Shown piece by piece: positions 15,709 through 24,349 of a DNA stretch of 64,000 bases. The stretch comes from Oscillospiraceae bacterium (GTDB lineage: Bacteria > Bacillota > Clostridia > Oscillospirales > Acutalibacteraceae), in the NCBI GenBank assembly GCA_031270605.1, contig JAISXG010000058.1, positions 1-64,000 on the forward strand, written 5' to 3'. How positions within the stretch are numbered: the stretch's first letter is position 1; each line of letters begins with the position of its first letter. A program made the translations under genes and the position numbers. The notes under the pieces are model-generated. The model did no database searches. It was not told the DNA's origin and saw only the letters and a list, made by a program, of their open reading frames with translations.

Positions 15709-17919
15709 TTATGCCTCTTCCAGCGCCTTCTGGTCGTCGCTGCGCAGCTTGGAGGTTTGCCGCTGGGCCATCACAAGGTTGAAATACAGCCCCTGCTTCT
15801 CAAGCAGCTCCTTATGCGTGCCCACTTCGGCGATCTCGCCCTTTTCAAGCACCACAAGACGGTCCGCGTGGCGCAAGGTGGCAAGGCGGTGGGCGATGGC
15901 CACGGTGGTCCTGTTTTGAATGAGCCTGCCGATGGCCTCTTGAATCTTGCTCTCGGTTTCGGAGTCCAGGGCGCTGGTGGCCTCGTCAAGAATCAGGATT
16001 TTCGGGTCTTTGAGCACGGCGCGCGCAATGGCGATTCGCTGGCGCTCGCCGCCTGAGAGCGTGTGGCCGTTTTCACCCACAAGGGTGTTGTAGCCGTCCG
16101 GCAGCTTCATGATGAACTCATGGGCGTTGGCCGTTTTTGCGGCGGCGATAATTTCTTCGGGCGAGGCGCTGTGCTTTGCATAAGCGATATTGTCATACAC
16201 CGTGCCCGCAAACAGCACCGTCTCCTGAAACACCACGCCGATATGCTCGCGCAGCACGCTTTGATCCGCCTCGCGAATGTCGGTGCCGCCCACCCGCAAA
16301 CTGCCGCCCTGCGGGTCATAGAGGCGCATGATGAGGTTGATCATTGTGGACTTGCCCGCGCCGGAATGCCCCACAAGGCCGATCATCTCGCCCTGCCTGA
16401 TGTGCAGGTTCACATTTTTGAGCACCGGCTCATAGGACTTATAGCCGAAATTGACGTTGCAGAACGCGAGGTCGCCGTCGTAGTCAAGGTCCACGGGATC
16501 GGCGGCTTCGGCCACGGACTGCCGCTCGTCTGAGATCTCGAAGATTTTCAAAAGGCTCGTCACAAGCTCCGCAAGCCAGCGGGGCAGCGACGCCATCCAA
16601 CGCAGGGGGGCATAAATGTATGCGAGGAACAAAATAAAGGTGTAGAGATTGCCCGCCGTCATCTGCCCTTCAAGCACCATTTTGCCGCCGATGAGAATCA
16701 CAAAAAATTCGCCCATGCCCACAAAAAAGTGCAGGAAGGGGAACACCATCGCCCATGTGTGCTCGTTTTTTGCAGAGATTTCGGCAAGACGCTTGTTGGC
16801 GTTGTCGAACTTCTCGATTTCGCGCTCTTCGTTGCCGAAGGTTTTCACCACGCGGATACCGCGCACAATGTCGTGCAGAATCGAGCGTGAACGGGCGTTT
16901 TGCACCCATTGCCGCTCAAAGCGCAGGTGCATAAAGTGCCAGAAACGCGAAATCGCATAAACCGCGATGGGCACCGGCACAAACACAATGAAGGTGAGCA
17001 GCGGGCTGATGCTGAACAAAATGCCCGCGATGGCAAGAAACATGAACGATTGGCTGATGGCAAATTCGCCCTGGTCGGTCAAAAACCTGCGCACGATCTG
17101 GGTGTCGTCCGTGACGCGCTTGATGAGGTCGCCTGCGGTCTTGCGCGACATGGAGGTGAGCGAAAGCCGCTGCACCTTATCATAGACAAGAATGCGCAGG
17201 TCGTTTGAAAAAGAAGAACCGATTTTGTTTGAAATGCGCTTGCTGAAAATCGTGCAGACCTGCCCCACAATGCTCGCCCCGACCATTGTGAGGGCAAGCA
17301 GCGCAATGCCCTGCTCCGCGGGAAAGCGCGGCACGAAGCCCGCGGGGGGGCTGAGGTAATTGTCAACAAGCTGCCCGTAAAGCACGGGCGCGATGGCCAG
17401 TGCGAGGTTTGAAAGCAGCAAAAAAATGCCGGCAAGCACCACGCTGGGGATATAGGGGCGCATGAGCGCAAAGGTGCGCTTGGCCACATAGCCCTTGTCT
17501 GTGCAGAACATGCAGATGTCGATGCCCGGCACAAAGGCGCGGCCGCATTTTTCGCAGCGCAGCCGTTCGGTGAACACAATCTGGCTCTCTTCGCCCGTTT
17601 TGATATAATGGTTGACCATTTTGCAAAACTCGGAGATATCGTTGACATAGGTCATTGTGAAGCGGCAAACCGGGATGTTTTCGGCGTCCGACAGCGCGCG
17701 GGGCGCTTCCTCAGCTGGAACGCTGGTGTCGCGCACGGCCATTTCAAGCCGCCCGCAGCCGATGTCCGTTTTTTGCCGCAGCTCCAAAATGTCGCCCACT
17801 GAGCGGCGGAAGACCTCTTTGCCGTCGATCTCTGCGCTCACGAAGCCGCCGCTGAACGAAAGCGTGCCGCGGCAGGGCGAGCCGTCCTGCGAAAGGTCAA
17901 ATGAAACAGAATTATTCAT
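15709..17919 (-). CDS. ABC exporter with N-terminal PH-like region and zinc ribbon
   Basis: A 736-residue ABC half-transporter. Unlike ordinary exporters it has about 145 residues before the membrane domain, ending in a zinc ribbon with C122, C125, C136 and C139 (CEKC..CMFC). Membrane domain is about 150-460. The ATPase domain has Walker A GHSGAGKST (about 515), signature LSGGERQR (about 620) and Walker B ILILDEATSALD (about 638). It is the last gene of an operon with a DUF1854 protein and a second zinc-ribbon ABC protein. In other bacteria ABC/DUF1854 sets are annotated as cyanophycin-associated; no cyanophycin genes occur here, so the cargo is unknown. Confidence 0.88.
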   Translation of the reverse strand: MNNSVSFDLSQDGSPCRGTLSFSGGFVSAEIDGKEVFRRSVGDILELRQKTDIGCGRLEMAVRDTSVPAEEAPRALSDAENIPVCRFTMTYVNDISEFCKMVNHYIKTGEESQIVFTERLRCEKCGRAFVPGIDICMFCTDKGYVAKRTFALMRPYIPSVVLAGIFLLLSNLALAIAPVLYGQLVDNYLSPPAGFVPRFPAEQGIALLALTMVGASIVGQVCTIFSKRISNKIGSSFSNDLRILVYDKVQRLSLTSMSRKTAGDLIKRVTDDTQIVRRFLTDQGEFAISQSFMFLAIAGILFSISPLLTFIVFVPVPIAVYAISRFWHFMHLRFERQWVQNARSRSILHDIVRGIRVVKTFGNEEREIEKFDNANKRLAEISAKNEHTWAMVFPFLHFFVGMGEFFVILIGGKMVLEGQMTAGNLYTFILFLAYIYAPLRWMASLPRWLAELVTSLLKIFEISDERQSVAEAADPVDLDYDGDLAFCNVNFGYKSYEPVLKNVNLHIRQGEMIGLVGHSGAGKSTMINLIMRLYDPQGGSLRVGGTDIREADQSVLREHIGVVFQETVLFAGTVYDNIAYAKHSASPEEIIAAAKTANAHEFIMKLPDGYNTLVGENGHTLSGGERQRIAIARAVLKDPKILILDEATSALDSETESKIQEAIGRLIQNRTTVAIAHRLATLRHADRLVVLEKGEIAEVGTHKELLEKQGLYFNLVMAQRQTSKLRSDDQKALEEA

Positions 17920-17981
17920 TGGATTTTGTGTCCTTTCTTGCTTTTCATCCTATTGCAGCCGCACAGAATCAAAAAGCGGAA

Positions 17982-18509
17982 TCAATACAGATACGGCTCA
18001 ATTTGCCGCGCGCATCTCGGCGTGATTTTGGCAAGGTCGGGGATGAGGTAGCGGTTGCCGTCCACATCCGTGATCAAAATGCCGCCCCGGCGCAGCTCTT
18101 TGATGCTTTTGCCGAGGTCCTTGACCGAAAAGGTCTTTTTGAAGCCGCCGATGCTCACGTCAAAATAATAGAAGCCCATTTTTTCTTTGATGGAGGTAAT
18201 GTCGGTGATGCCCGGGCAGTAATAGCGCCGCTCAAGCTCCTCCTGCACCAGCTCAGCCATGCCCTCGGGCAGGGTTGTGAGGGTTTCGAGAATACCGATT
18301 TCCTGATTCTCCATGTCCTGAATGCAAAGAAAGGCGTCGGGCTGGGTCAGGGGCAGCGAGCGCAGCGCCTGCACACGGTTATGCTCCTCGCCCTCGTATC
18401 TCAGGCACAAAAAGCCGTTTGGGTTGCGGTAAAATTCGCATTTTTCCAGCTCCAGAAAGCCGATATTGGTCAGTGCGCCGGTTTGCACGGCGGTGGTTGT
18501 TTCACTCAT
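17982..18509 (-). CDS. DUF1854 protein between two ABC transporters
   Basis: A 175-residue soluble protein of the DUF1854 family: it opens with a strand block (LEKCEFYRNPNGFLCLRYEGEE), has a central ..GILETLTTLPEGMAELVQEELERRYYCPGITDI stretch and ends with GGILITDVDGNRYLIPDL. ATG 18509 follows GAGGGG. It lies 14 bases after the upstream ABC gene and 62 before the downstream one, so all three are cotranscribed and probably form one complex, with this protein acting on the cytoplasmic side. Molecular function is unknown. Confidence 0.82.
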   Translation of the reverse strand: MSETTTAVQTGALTNIGFLELEKCEFYRNPNGFLCLRYEGEEHNRVQALRSLPLTQPDAFLCIQDMENQEIGILETLTTLPEGMAELVQEELERRYYCPGITDITSIKEKMGFYYFDVSIGGFKKTFSVKDLGKSIKELRRGGILITDVDGNRYLIPDLAKITPRCARQIEPYLY

Positions 18510-18523
18510 ATATTTCCCCTCTT

Positions 18524-20848
18524 TTATTCAACGATGCCCACGGATTTGAGGGCCTCTGTCTGGATTTTATAAAGCTTGAAGAACTCTTTTTTTGCCTTGA
18601 TCAGCTCCACAAACGTGCCGTGCTCCACCACGCGACCTTCGTCAATGACCGCAAGGCGGTCCGCGTCGCGCAGGGTCGAGAGCCGGTGGGCGATGGCGAT
18701 AGTCGTGCGCCCCGATTTCAACCGCGTGAGCGACTCCTGAATGTTGCGTTCTGTCGCGGTGTCCATCGCCGCGGTGGCCTCGTCAAGAATCAGGATCTTC
18801 GGGTTCTGAATGATGGTTCGGGCAATCGAAACCCGCTGCCGCTCGCCGCCCGACAGATCCTGCCCGCCCGAGCCCACGCGGGTGTCATAGCCGTCGGGCA
18901 GCTTCATGATGAAGTCGTGCGCCGACGCTGCCTTTGCCGCTGCAATGACCTCCGCAAGATTCGCATCGGGCTTCGCATAACGGATGTTGTCGGCAATGGT
19001 GCCGATGAACAGATAGATGTCCTGTGACACAAGGCCGACATTCGAGCGCAGCTGTTTCATTGACAGGTCCTTCACATCCACTCCGTCGATTTTCACGCTG
19101 CCCTCTTTCGCGTCATAAAGCCGCGCAATGAGGTTCGCGATGGTGGTTTTGCCCGCGCCGGTTTTGCCCACGATGCCGAGCATTTCGCCCTCGCGCACCG
19201 AGAGGTCAAGCTTTTTGATGACGGGGCGGGCGGGCTCATATTCAAACACCAGCTCAGAAATTTCAATCGCGCCGCAGAATTGTTCAAGCATCACCGGGGT
19301 TTCGCTTTCAAGCACATCCGGCTTGCTGTCAACGATCTCAAACACCCTCTGGGCGGAGTTGACGCACCGCGCCCACCAGTTTGACACCCACGACAAAAAG
19401 TCGATGGGACCCTGCAGCATGTTGACATACATAATATAGGTCAGCAACTCGCCCGTCGTCATTTCGCCCCGCACCACAAGCATGCTGCCAAAGGCGAGCA
19501 GGACGGTGGAGAGGATGATAATTACAAGATATAGAATCGGGAACACCGTGGCCTCTGTGAGGGCTAGCTTGAGCTCCGCGCCCTTGAGCTTGCCGCTGAC
19601 TTCGGCAAAGCGGTCGTATTCGTCGACCTCTTTCGAAAACGCCTTGATGATTCTCTGGCCGTTGATGTTGTCACTGGCCATTGAGGAGACCCGGGCGTTC
19701 ATGATCCAGAAACGATGATGCAGCTTGCGGAAAAACCTGCCGCCGAACACGAGCGTGAGCACAATCATGGGCACCAGCAGCAGCACCAGCAGAGTGAGTT
19801 TGACGCTCAGCGAGAATAAAAAGCCCGTCACGCCGATGACCATGATGCTGTTAATGAGCACATAGGGCAGGCCGTCCACGAAAAACCAGTAGATGTTGTT
19901 TGCGTCGCGGTTCACATGCTCAATAATCGAGCCGGTCTGCTTGGAGGCATAAAATCCCACGGAAAGGCGCTGCATCGCAACAAAGATTTTCTGCTTGATG
20001 TCGTAAATCACGCGGGGCATGATGCCGCCGATGATGTATTGATAGACCGCGCTGAACAACGTGTTCAAAAACCGCACGCCGAACAAACCCAGCACCAGCA
20101 GCCCAAGCGTGCGGATGAGCTTTTCAGCCGGTTCGGTGCCGGCTTTGTTGATCACGTCGTCAAACAGCATCTGCGTGCTGATTTTAGGCATGATGAGCGA
20201 GATGCCCGTGCCGATGAGCATCGAAACAATGACGACCGCCACCTCTTTTTTGTAGCCCCCGAAAAAGGCAAACAGGCGTTTGATGGTTGAGTTTTTGTCC
20301 GCGCATTTGGGGCAGGAATGAAACCCATTGGGAATGGGCATGCCGCATTTTTCGCATTTGCGCTCTTCGCCCTCCTGTTCGGCATTCTCAAGGGGCTTGC
20401 CGCTTTTGAAGGTGTTATAGGTTTTGCAAAAATCTTCAAACCCCTTTAAAAAGCCGATGGAAAAGAGGGTGAGGCTGCAGTCCTCTCCGTTTTTTTTGCC
20501 GATGAGCCGCCCGGTTGACACATAGCGCTCGGTTTTCAATTCGTCATAGTCCCCGATGGGAACGGTTTCAAGGGAATGCAGGCGGTAGTCTGTTTTCAGC
20601 TTCTTCGAGCCTTTTTTTGAAACCACCGTTTCACTCCCGGTGGCGAAATAGAGGCCCTGCTCGTCAAAGGCTGCCCAGCGTGCACAAAACTCCCCTGTGT
20701 TGTCCATGTCCCCCGTGACAGCGGCAAGCAAGGTGTCTGTGCGCAGGCCCTCTTGTTCAAGAAGCGCGAGCACTTCTTTAGGCAGCCTGCCTTTTTGTCG
20801 CGGCTTTTCTTTTTCTTTCCCGCGGGTTTCTTTGCCTTTTTTCTTCAT
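18524..20848 (-). CDS. ABC exporter with long N-terminal extension and zinc ribbon
   Basis: A 774-residue ABC half-transporter and first gene of the operon. The first 25 residues are strongly basic (KKKGKETRGKEKEK). A beta-rich region (about 40-160) is followed by a zinc ribbon with C165, C168, C179 and C182 (CEKC..CPKC), then the membrane domain (about 195-510). The ATPase domain has Walker A GKTGAGKTT (about 558), signature LSGGERQR and Walker B ILILDEATAAMD. ATG 20848 has a perfect AGGAGGAG. The matching N-terminal architecture of both ABC proteins suggests a heterodimer regulated through these domains. Confidence 0.88.
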   Translation of the reverse strand: MKKKGKETRGKEKEKPRQKGRLPKEVLALLEQEGLRTDTLLAAVTGDMDNTGEFCARWAAFDEQGLYFATGSETVVSKKGSKKLKTDYRLHSLETVPIGDYDELKTERYVSTGRLIGKKNGEDCSLTLFSIGFLKGFEDFCKTYNTFKSGKPLENAEQEGEERKCEKCGMPIPNGFHSCPKCADKNSTIKRLFAFFGGYKKEVAVVIVSMLIGTGISLIMPKISTQMLFDDVINKAGTEPAEKLIRTLGLLVLGLFGVRFLNTLFSAVYQYIIGGIMPRVIYDIKQKIFVAMQRLSVGFYASKQTGSIIEHVNRDANNIYWFFVDGLPYVLINSIMVIGVTGFLFSLSVKLTLLVLLLVPMIVLTLVFGGRFFRKLHHRFWIMNARVSSMASDNINGQRIIKAFSKEVDEYDRFAEVSGKLKGAELKLALTEATVFPILYLVIIILSTVLLAFGSMLVVRGEMTTGELLTYIMYVNMLQGPIDFLSWVSNWWARCVNSAQRVFEIVDSKPDVLESETPVMLEQFCGAIEISELVFEYEPARPVIKKLDLSVREGEMLGIVGKTGAGKTTIANLIARLYDAKEGSVKIDGVDVKDLSMKQLRSNVGLVSQDIYLFIGTIADNIRYAKPDANLAEVIAAAKAASAHDFIMKLPDGYDTRVGSGGQDLSGGERQRVSIARTIIQNPKILILDEATAAMDTATERNIQESLTRLKSGRTTIAIAHRLSTLRDADRLAVIDEGRVVEHGTFVELIKAKKEFFKLYKIQTEALKSVGIVE

Positions 20849-20968
20849 ATTCTCCTCCTGTTATTACCGGCTTCTGTTCCGGCAGAATTTATATTGAATG
20901 ATGCCCCGGCCGCCAAAGCGGTGTTATCGGTTTCTATTAATGTTGGCAAAATTTTCCTTTAAATATAA

Positions 20969-21004
20969 AAAGGGTGCGGTCTGTCAAAATGACAACCACA
21001 CCCT
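20969..21004 (-). terminator. Terminator of the 47-codon orphan gene
   Basis: AAAGGGTG-t-GGT..TGAC, loop, GTCA..ACC-g-CACCCTTT on the minus strand, followed by TTTATATTT. It lies 17 bases after the stop at 21021 and before the ABC operon start. Confidence 0.7.
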
Positions 21005-21020
21005 TTGCGTAAGCATATGT

Positions 21021-21164
21021 TTACACAATAAAAGGAAGGCGGTGCCTATAATGACAGAAAAAGGCGCTAGGGTGCGTAACAATTCCAAAATGGGCAGAAC
21101 TCGAGTGATGAATGCGAATATCCTGCATTTTTAATTGCCAAAACGAACGAATTTTGTTTGTCAC
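21021..21164 (-). CDS. Orphan 47-residue protein with strong expression signals
   Basis: GTG at 21164 is preceded by AAAGGGAGGTGA, an almost full anti-Shine-Dalgarno match five bases away, and by a consensus promoter. The product is rich in His and aromatic residues: it begins MTNKIRSFWQLKMQDIRIHH, has a Ser-Ser-Ser-Ala-His-Phe stretch and ends FFCHYRHRLPFIV. It has no signal peptide or clear membrane helix. A terminator follows, so this is a complete single-gene unit. I recognise no family. It could be a small protein or a leader peptide. A 27-codon frame on the opposite strand overlaps it and is weaker. Confidence 0.55.
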   Translation of the reverse strand: MTNKIRSFWQLKMQDIRIHHSSSAHFGIVTHPSAFFCHYRHRLPFIV

Positions 21165-21221
21165 TATATTCACCTCCCTTTCTGAAAATTTAAAAATTGC
21201 AATATCTGCAAATCCTAGAAA

Positions 21222-21250
21222 ATGTTAGCATATTTTTTTTCATATGTCAA
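21222..21250 (-). promoter_or_regulatory. Consensus promoter of the 47-codon gene
   Basis: On the minus strand TTGACA (21250-21245), 17 bases, TAACAT (21227-21222). Transcription should start near 21215, leaving a leader of about 50 bases. Confidence 0.75.
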
Positions 21251-21312
21251 TAGCTGTTTTTGCTTTTTTGTAAATAGTTTTTGGACAAAAAGAGCGGTAA
21301 TGTGCAAAAACA

Positions 21313-21346
21313 CCCTGCCTTGCAGAATATCAATACCAGGACAGGG
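21313..21346 (-). terminator. Terminator after phosphomannomutase gene
   Basis: CCCTGTCC..GGCAGGG on the minus strand followed by TGTTTTTG, 18 bases after the stop. Confidence 0.6.
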
Positions 21347-21363
21347 CGTTTGACGATATATTT

Positions 21364-23097
21364 TTATTCAGGCAGAATGCGGTCCACAAACTCTTTGAGC
21401 ACGGCAATGCGGCCTTCGGTTTTTGCCGCGTCGGGGCTGATGGCATAAAGATAGAGCTTGATTTTCGGCTCTGTGCCCGAGGGACGCAGCACAAGCCACG
21501 AGCCGTCTTCAAAAATGAATTTGAGCACGTTTGACTTGGGCAGCAGAATCGCCTGCTCTTCGCCCGTTTTGGGCAGCACACGCGTTGATGCCTTATAGTC
21601 CTCCACCGCAAAAAGAGGATGGCCCGCAAAAATTTCGGCATATTTTACGCGCAGATCACTCATGATCCGCCCCATTTTCTCCTGCCCGTCCTTGCCCTTC
21701 ATCGCCGCGTTCACAAGTTCCTCTTTCGCGTAGCCGTAACGGGCATACACATCCTGCAGCGCTTGATAGAGGGTCATGTCTTTGACCTGTTTATAATAAA
21801 GCGCCATTTCGGCGATCAGCGCCGAGGCGATCACCGCGTCCTTGTCGCGCACAAAGTCGCCTTTGAGATAGCCGTAGCTCTCTTCAAAGCCGAAGATAAA
21901 ACTGTGGCTGCCGTCCTGCTCCCATTGACCGATTAATTCCGCGATGTATTTAAAGCCGGTGAGCACGTCAAAGCATGCGACGCCCTCTTTTTCGCAGATG
22001 ACGTTCACAAGGTCGCTCGTTACAATCGTGTTGATAACGGCGGCATTTTGGGGCAGCTTGCCCTGCTCTTTGAGGGTATGAATGAGATAATCCGTGAGTA
22101 GAATGCCCGTTTGATTGCCTGTGAGCACAACGAATTTGCCTTTCTCATCCTTCGCCAGAACGCCGATACGGTCACAGTCCGGATCCGTACCGAAAATGAG
22201 GTCGGGGGTTGACTGCTTCGCCATCTCCATGGCGATGGCGAACACCTTCGGGTCCTCGGGGTTCGGGTATGGCGCGGTGGGGAAGTTGCCGTCCGGCTTT
22301 TCCTGCTCGGGCACGACGGTAATGTCTGAAAAGCCAAGCTCAGAGAGCACGCGGCGCACCGGGATGTTGCCGCTGCCATGAATGGGGGTATAGATGATTT
22401 TCAAGTCTTTGGCGTGTTCTTTTATGAGGCCGGTGCGCGAAACAAGCGCCTTAACCTTTTCAAAATAGATGCTGTCAATGTCGGCACCAATTATGTGCAG
22501 TTTGCCGCTTGCAAGGGCATCTTCCACCGATTGGAAGCGGATGCCGCCAAAAATGTCACATGCGTTCATGCACTCAAGCACGGCGTTTGCCATGTGGTCT
22601 GTCAGCTGGCCGCCGTCGTCGCCATAGACCTTGTAGCCGTTGTATTCTTTCGGGTTGTGGGATGCGGTGATCACAATGCCGCAGTCCGCCCCCAGCTCGC
22701 GCACGGTGAACGAAAGCATGGGTGTCGGATGCACTGTGTCAAACAAAGAAACGCTTATGCCGTTCGCCGCAAGAATACCCGCGGCGGTTTCTGCAAACAG
22801 GCGGGAGTTGTTTCTGGTATCATAGGCGATCACGGCGGAGGCGGACTGTTTTGTTTTCTTGAGATAATCCGCAAGTCCCTGGGTGCATTTGCCCACGGTG
22901 AACGTGTTCATGCGGTTGGTACCCGCGCCCATTTTGCCGCGCAGCCCACCTGTGCCGAACGAAAGGTTTTGATAAAAGCAATCGAGCTTTTCGGCTTCAT
23001 TTTCGGCCATTTCGCGCAAGTCGCGCATGACGCTGTCGTCTCTGCCGGCGTTTGCCAGCCATTTTTGATATTCCGCCTCGATGTGTGCGTTTTCCAT
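21364..23097 (-). CDS. Phosphomannomutase/phosphoglucomutase
   Basis: A 577-residue alpha-D-phosphohexomutase. TASHNPKEYNGYKVYGDDG holds the phosphoserine, FGTDPDCDRIG is the Mg2+ loop, FGFEESYGYL is the sugar-binding loop and LRPSGTEPKIK the phosphate-binding loop; length fits the PgcA/ManB-type bacterial group. ATG 23097 follows GGAG. It lies 46 bases behind a mannosylglucose phosphorylase gene, whose product is mannose-1-phosphate, so its likely job here is mannose-1-phosphate to mannose-6-phosphate. It may also serve glucose-1-phosphate. Confidence 0.93.
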   Translation of the reverse strand: MENAHIEAEYQKWLANAGRDDSVMRDLREMAENEAEKLDCFYQNLSFGTGGLRGKMGAGTNRMNTFTVGKCTQGLADYLKKTKQSASAVIAYDTRNNSRLFAETAAGILAANGISVSLFDTVHPTPMLSFTVRELGADCGIVITASHNPKEYNGYKVYGDDGGQLTDHMANAVLECMNACDIFGGIRFQSVEDALASGKLHIIGADIDSIYFEKVKALVSRTGLIKEHAKDLKIIYTPIHGSGNIPVRRVLSELGFSDITVVPEQEKPDGNFPTAPYPNPEDPKVFAIAMEMAKQSTPDLIFGTDPDCDRIGVLAKDEKGKFVVLTGNQTGILLTDYLIHTLKEQGKLPQNAAVINTIVTSDLVNVICEKEGVACFDVLTGFKYIAELIGQWEQDGSHSFIFGFEESYGYLKGDFVRDKDAVIASALIAEMALYYKQVKDMTLYQALQDVYARYGYAKEELVNAAMKGKDGQEKMGRIMSDLRVKYAEIFAGHPLFAVEDYKASTRVLPKTGEEQAILLPKSNVLKFIFEDGSWLVLRPSGTEPKIKLYLYAISPDAAKTEGRIAVLKEFVDRILPE

Positions 23098-23143
23098 AAC
23101 AAAACTCCATTCCGCCGTCAAAACGGCATACTAAAAATAAGCC

Positions 23144-24325
23144 TTAACCTTCATCCCGCATCAATTTTAAGTTCTTTTCGATCAGGGAGATCCGCTGTTT
23201 TACGCAGTCGGGCGAGCGCAGCGGGTCAGGCGGGGTGTTGAAGGTGTAGTCAACCAGCTTTTCAACCGTGGTGGTGGCAACATGCAGCCGCGTGTCGCTT
23301 GAGGCATAATAAATGAATATTTCGCCCTTTTCGTTGACCGCCGCGCCGTTCGTGAACGCCACATTTGACACGTCACCCACGCGCTCCTCACCCAGCGGCA
23401 CAATGAAAACGCCCGACGGCTCGGCGATGCATTTTGAGGGGTCGCTGAGGTCTGTCGCAAACACATAAATCACATAGCGCAGCCCCGCAGCGGTGTTTCT
23501 CACGCCGTGGGCGATATGAATCCAGCCCCGTTCGGTTTTGATGGGGACCGCGCCCGCGCCGTTTTTCGCTTCTGTGATGGTGTGATAGCGGCGGGGGCTG
23601 ATGATCATTTCTTTGCCTATGACGGGGTTTGTGATGTCCTCACACAGCGCGAAGCCGATGCCGCCGCCGGAGCCGGTGTCAATAAAGCCGTCCTGCGGGC
23701 GGGTATAAAAAGCATATTTGCCGCCCACAAACTCGGGGTGCAGGACCACGTTGCGCTGCTGCGAGGCTGAAACAAGATTTGGCAGGCGCTCCCATGTTTT
23801 CAAGTCCTTTGTTCTGGCAATGCCGGCGTAGGCCTTTGCCGCAGAGAGGTCGCGCCGCACCTCCTCGGAGTCGTTGTCCTTGCATTCAGAGCAGAACACG
23901 CCGTATATCCAGCCGTCCTCATGCTCGGTCAGCCGCATGTCATACACATTGGTTTCTTCGGGCTGAGTGTCCGGCAGCATCACCGGATAGTCCCAAAACC
24001 GGAACCCGTCTGTGCCGCTTTCACTTTCCGCAATAGCGAAAAAAGATTTTCTGTCGTTGCCCTCCACGCGCGCGGCGAGGTAATATTTGCCGTTTTTATA
24101 AAGCGCGCCGGAGTTGAGCACCGCGTTCACCCCGAGCCGCTCCTGCACACGGGGGTTCGTTTTCGCGTCAAAATCATATTTCCAAAACGGGGGGATATGG
24201 TCTTTGGTCAGCACGGGATTGCTCCAGCGGTCATAAACGCCGTTATAAATCTCGCTTTTTGTGTTTTTTTGCGCAAGGAGAGCTTCATAATCGCTCAGCA
24301 GTTTTCTTATTGTTTCATGCAGCAT
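23144..24325 (-). CDS. 4-O-beta-D-mannosyl-D-glucose phosphorylase (GH130)
   Basis: A 393-residue five-bladed beta-propeller enzyme of GH130 subfamily 1. Blocks shared with the characterised Bacteroides and Ruminococcus enzymes include [93 protein letters not shown] and GDVSNVAF. The family phosphorolyses mannosyl-glucose to mannose-1-phosphate and glucose; the conserved aspartate in the VYDMRLT segment is the proton donor. The enzyme lacks a signal peptide and acts inside the cell. It leads an operon with the phosphomutase. No mannobiose epimerase or transporter is seen in the window. Confidence 0.92.
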   Translation of the reverse strand: MLHETIRKLLSDYEALLAQKNTKSEIYNGVYDRWSNPVLTKDHIPPFWKYDFDAKTNPRVQERLGVNAVLNSGALYKNGKYYLAARVEGNDRKSFFAIAESESGTDGFRFWDYPVMLPDTQPEETNVYDMRLTEHEDGWIYGVFCSECKDNDSEEVRRDLSAAKAYAGIARTKDLKTWERLPNLVSASQQRNVVLHPEFVGGKYAFYTRPQDGFIDTGSGGGIGFALCEDITNPVIGKEMIISPRRYHTITEAKNGAGAVPIKTERGWIHIAHGVRNTAAGLRYVIYVFATDLSDPSKCIAEPSGVFIVPLGEERVGDVSNVAFTNGAAVNEKGEIFIYYASSDTRLHVATTTVEKLVDYTFNTPPDPLRSPDCVKQRISLIEKNLKLMRDEG

Positions 24326-24349
24326 TGCGTTTCATGCATCCTTTCGTGA

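Noticed and set aside
21051..21134. A 27-codon plus-strand frame with a GGAAGG upstream
   Set aside because: It overlaps the 47-codon minus-strand gene, which has a consensus promoter, better ribosome site and terminator; the plus strand has none of these.
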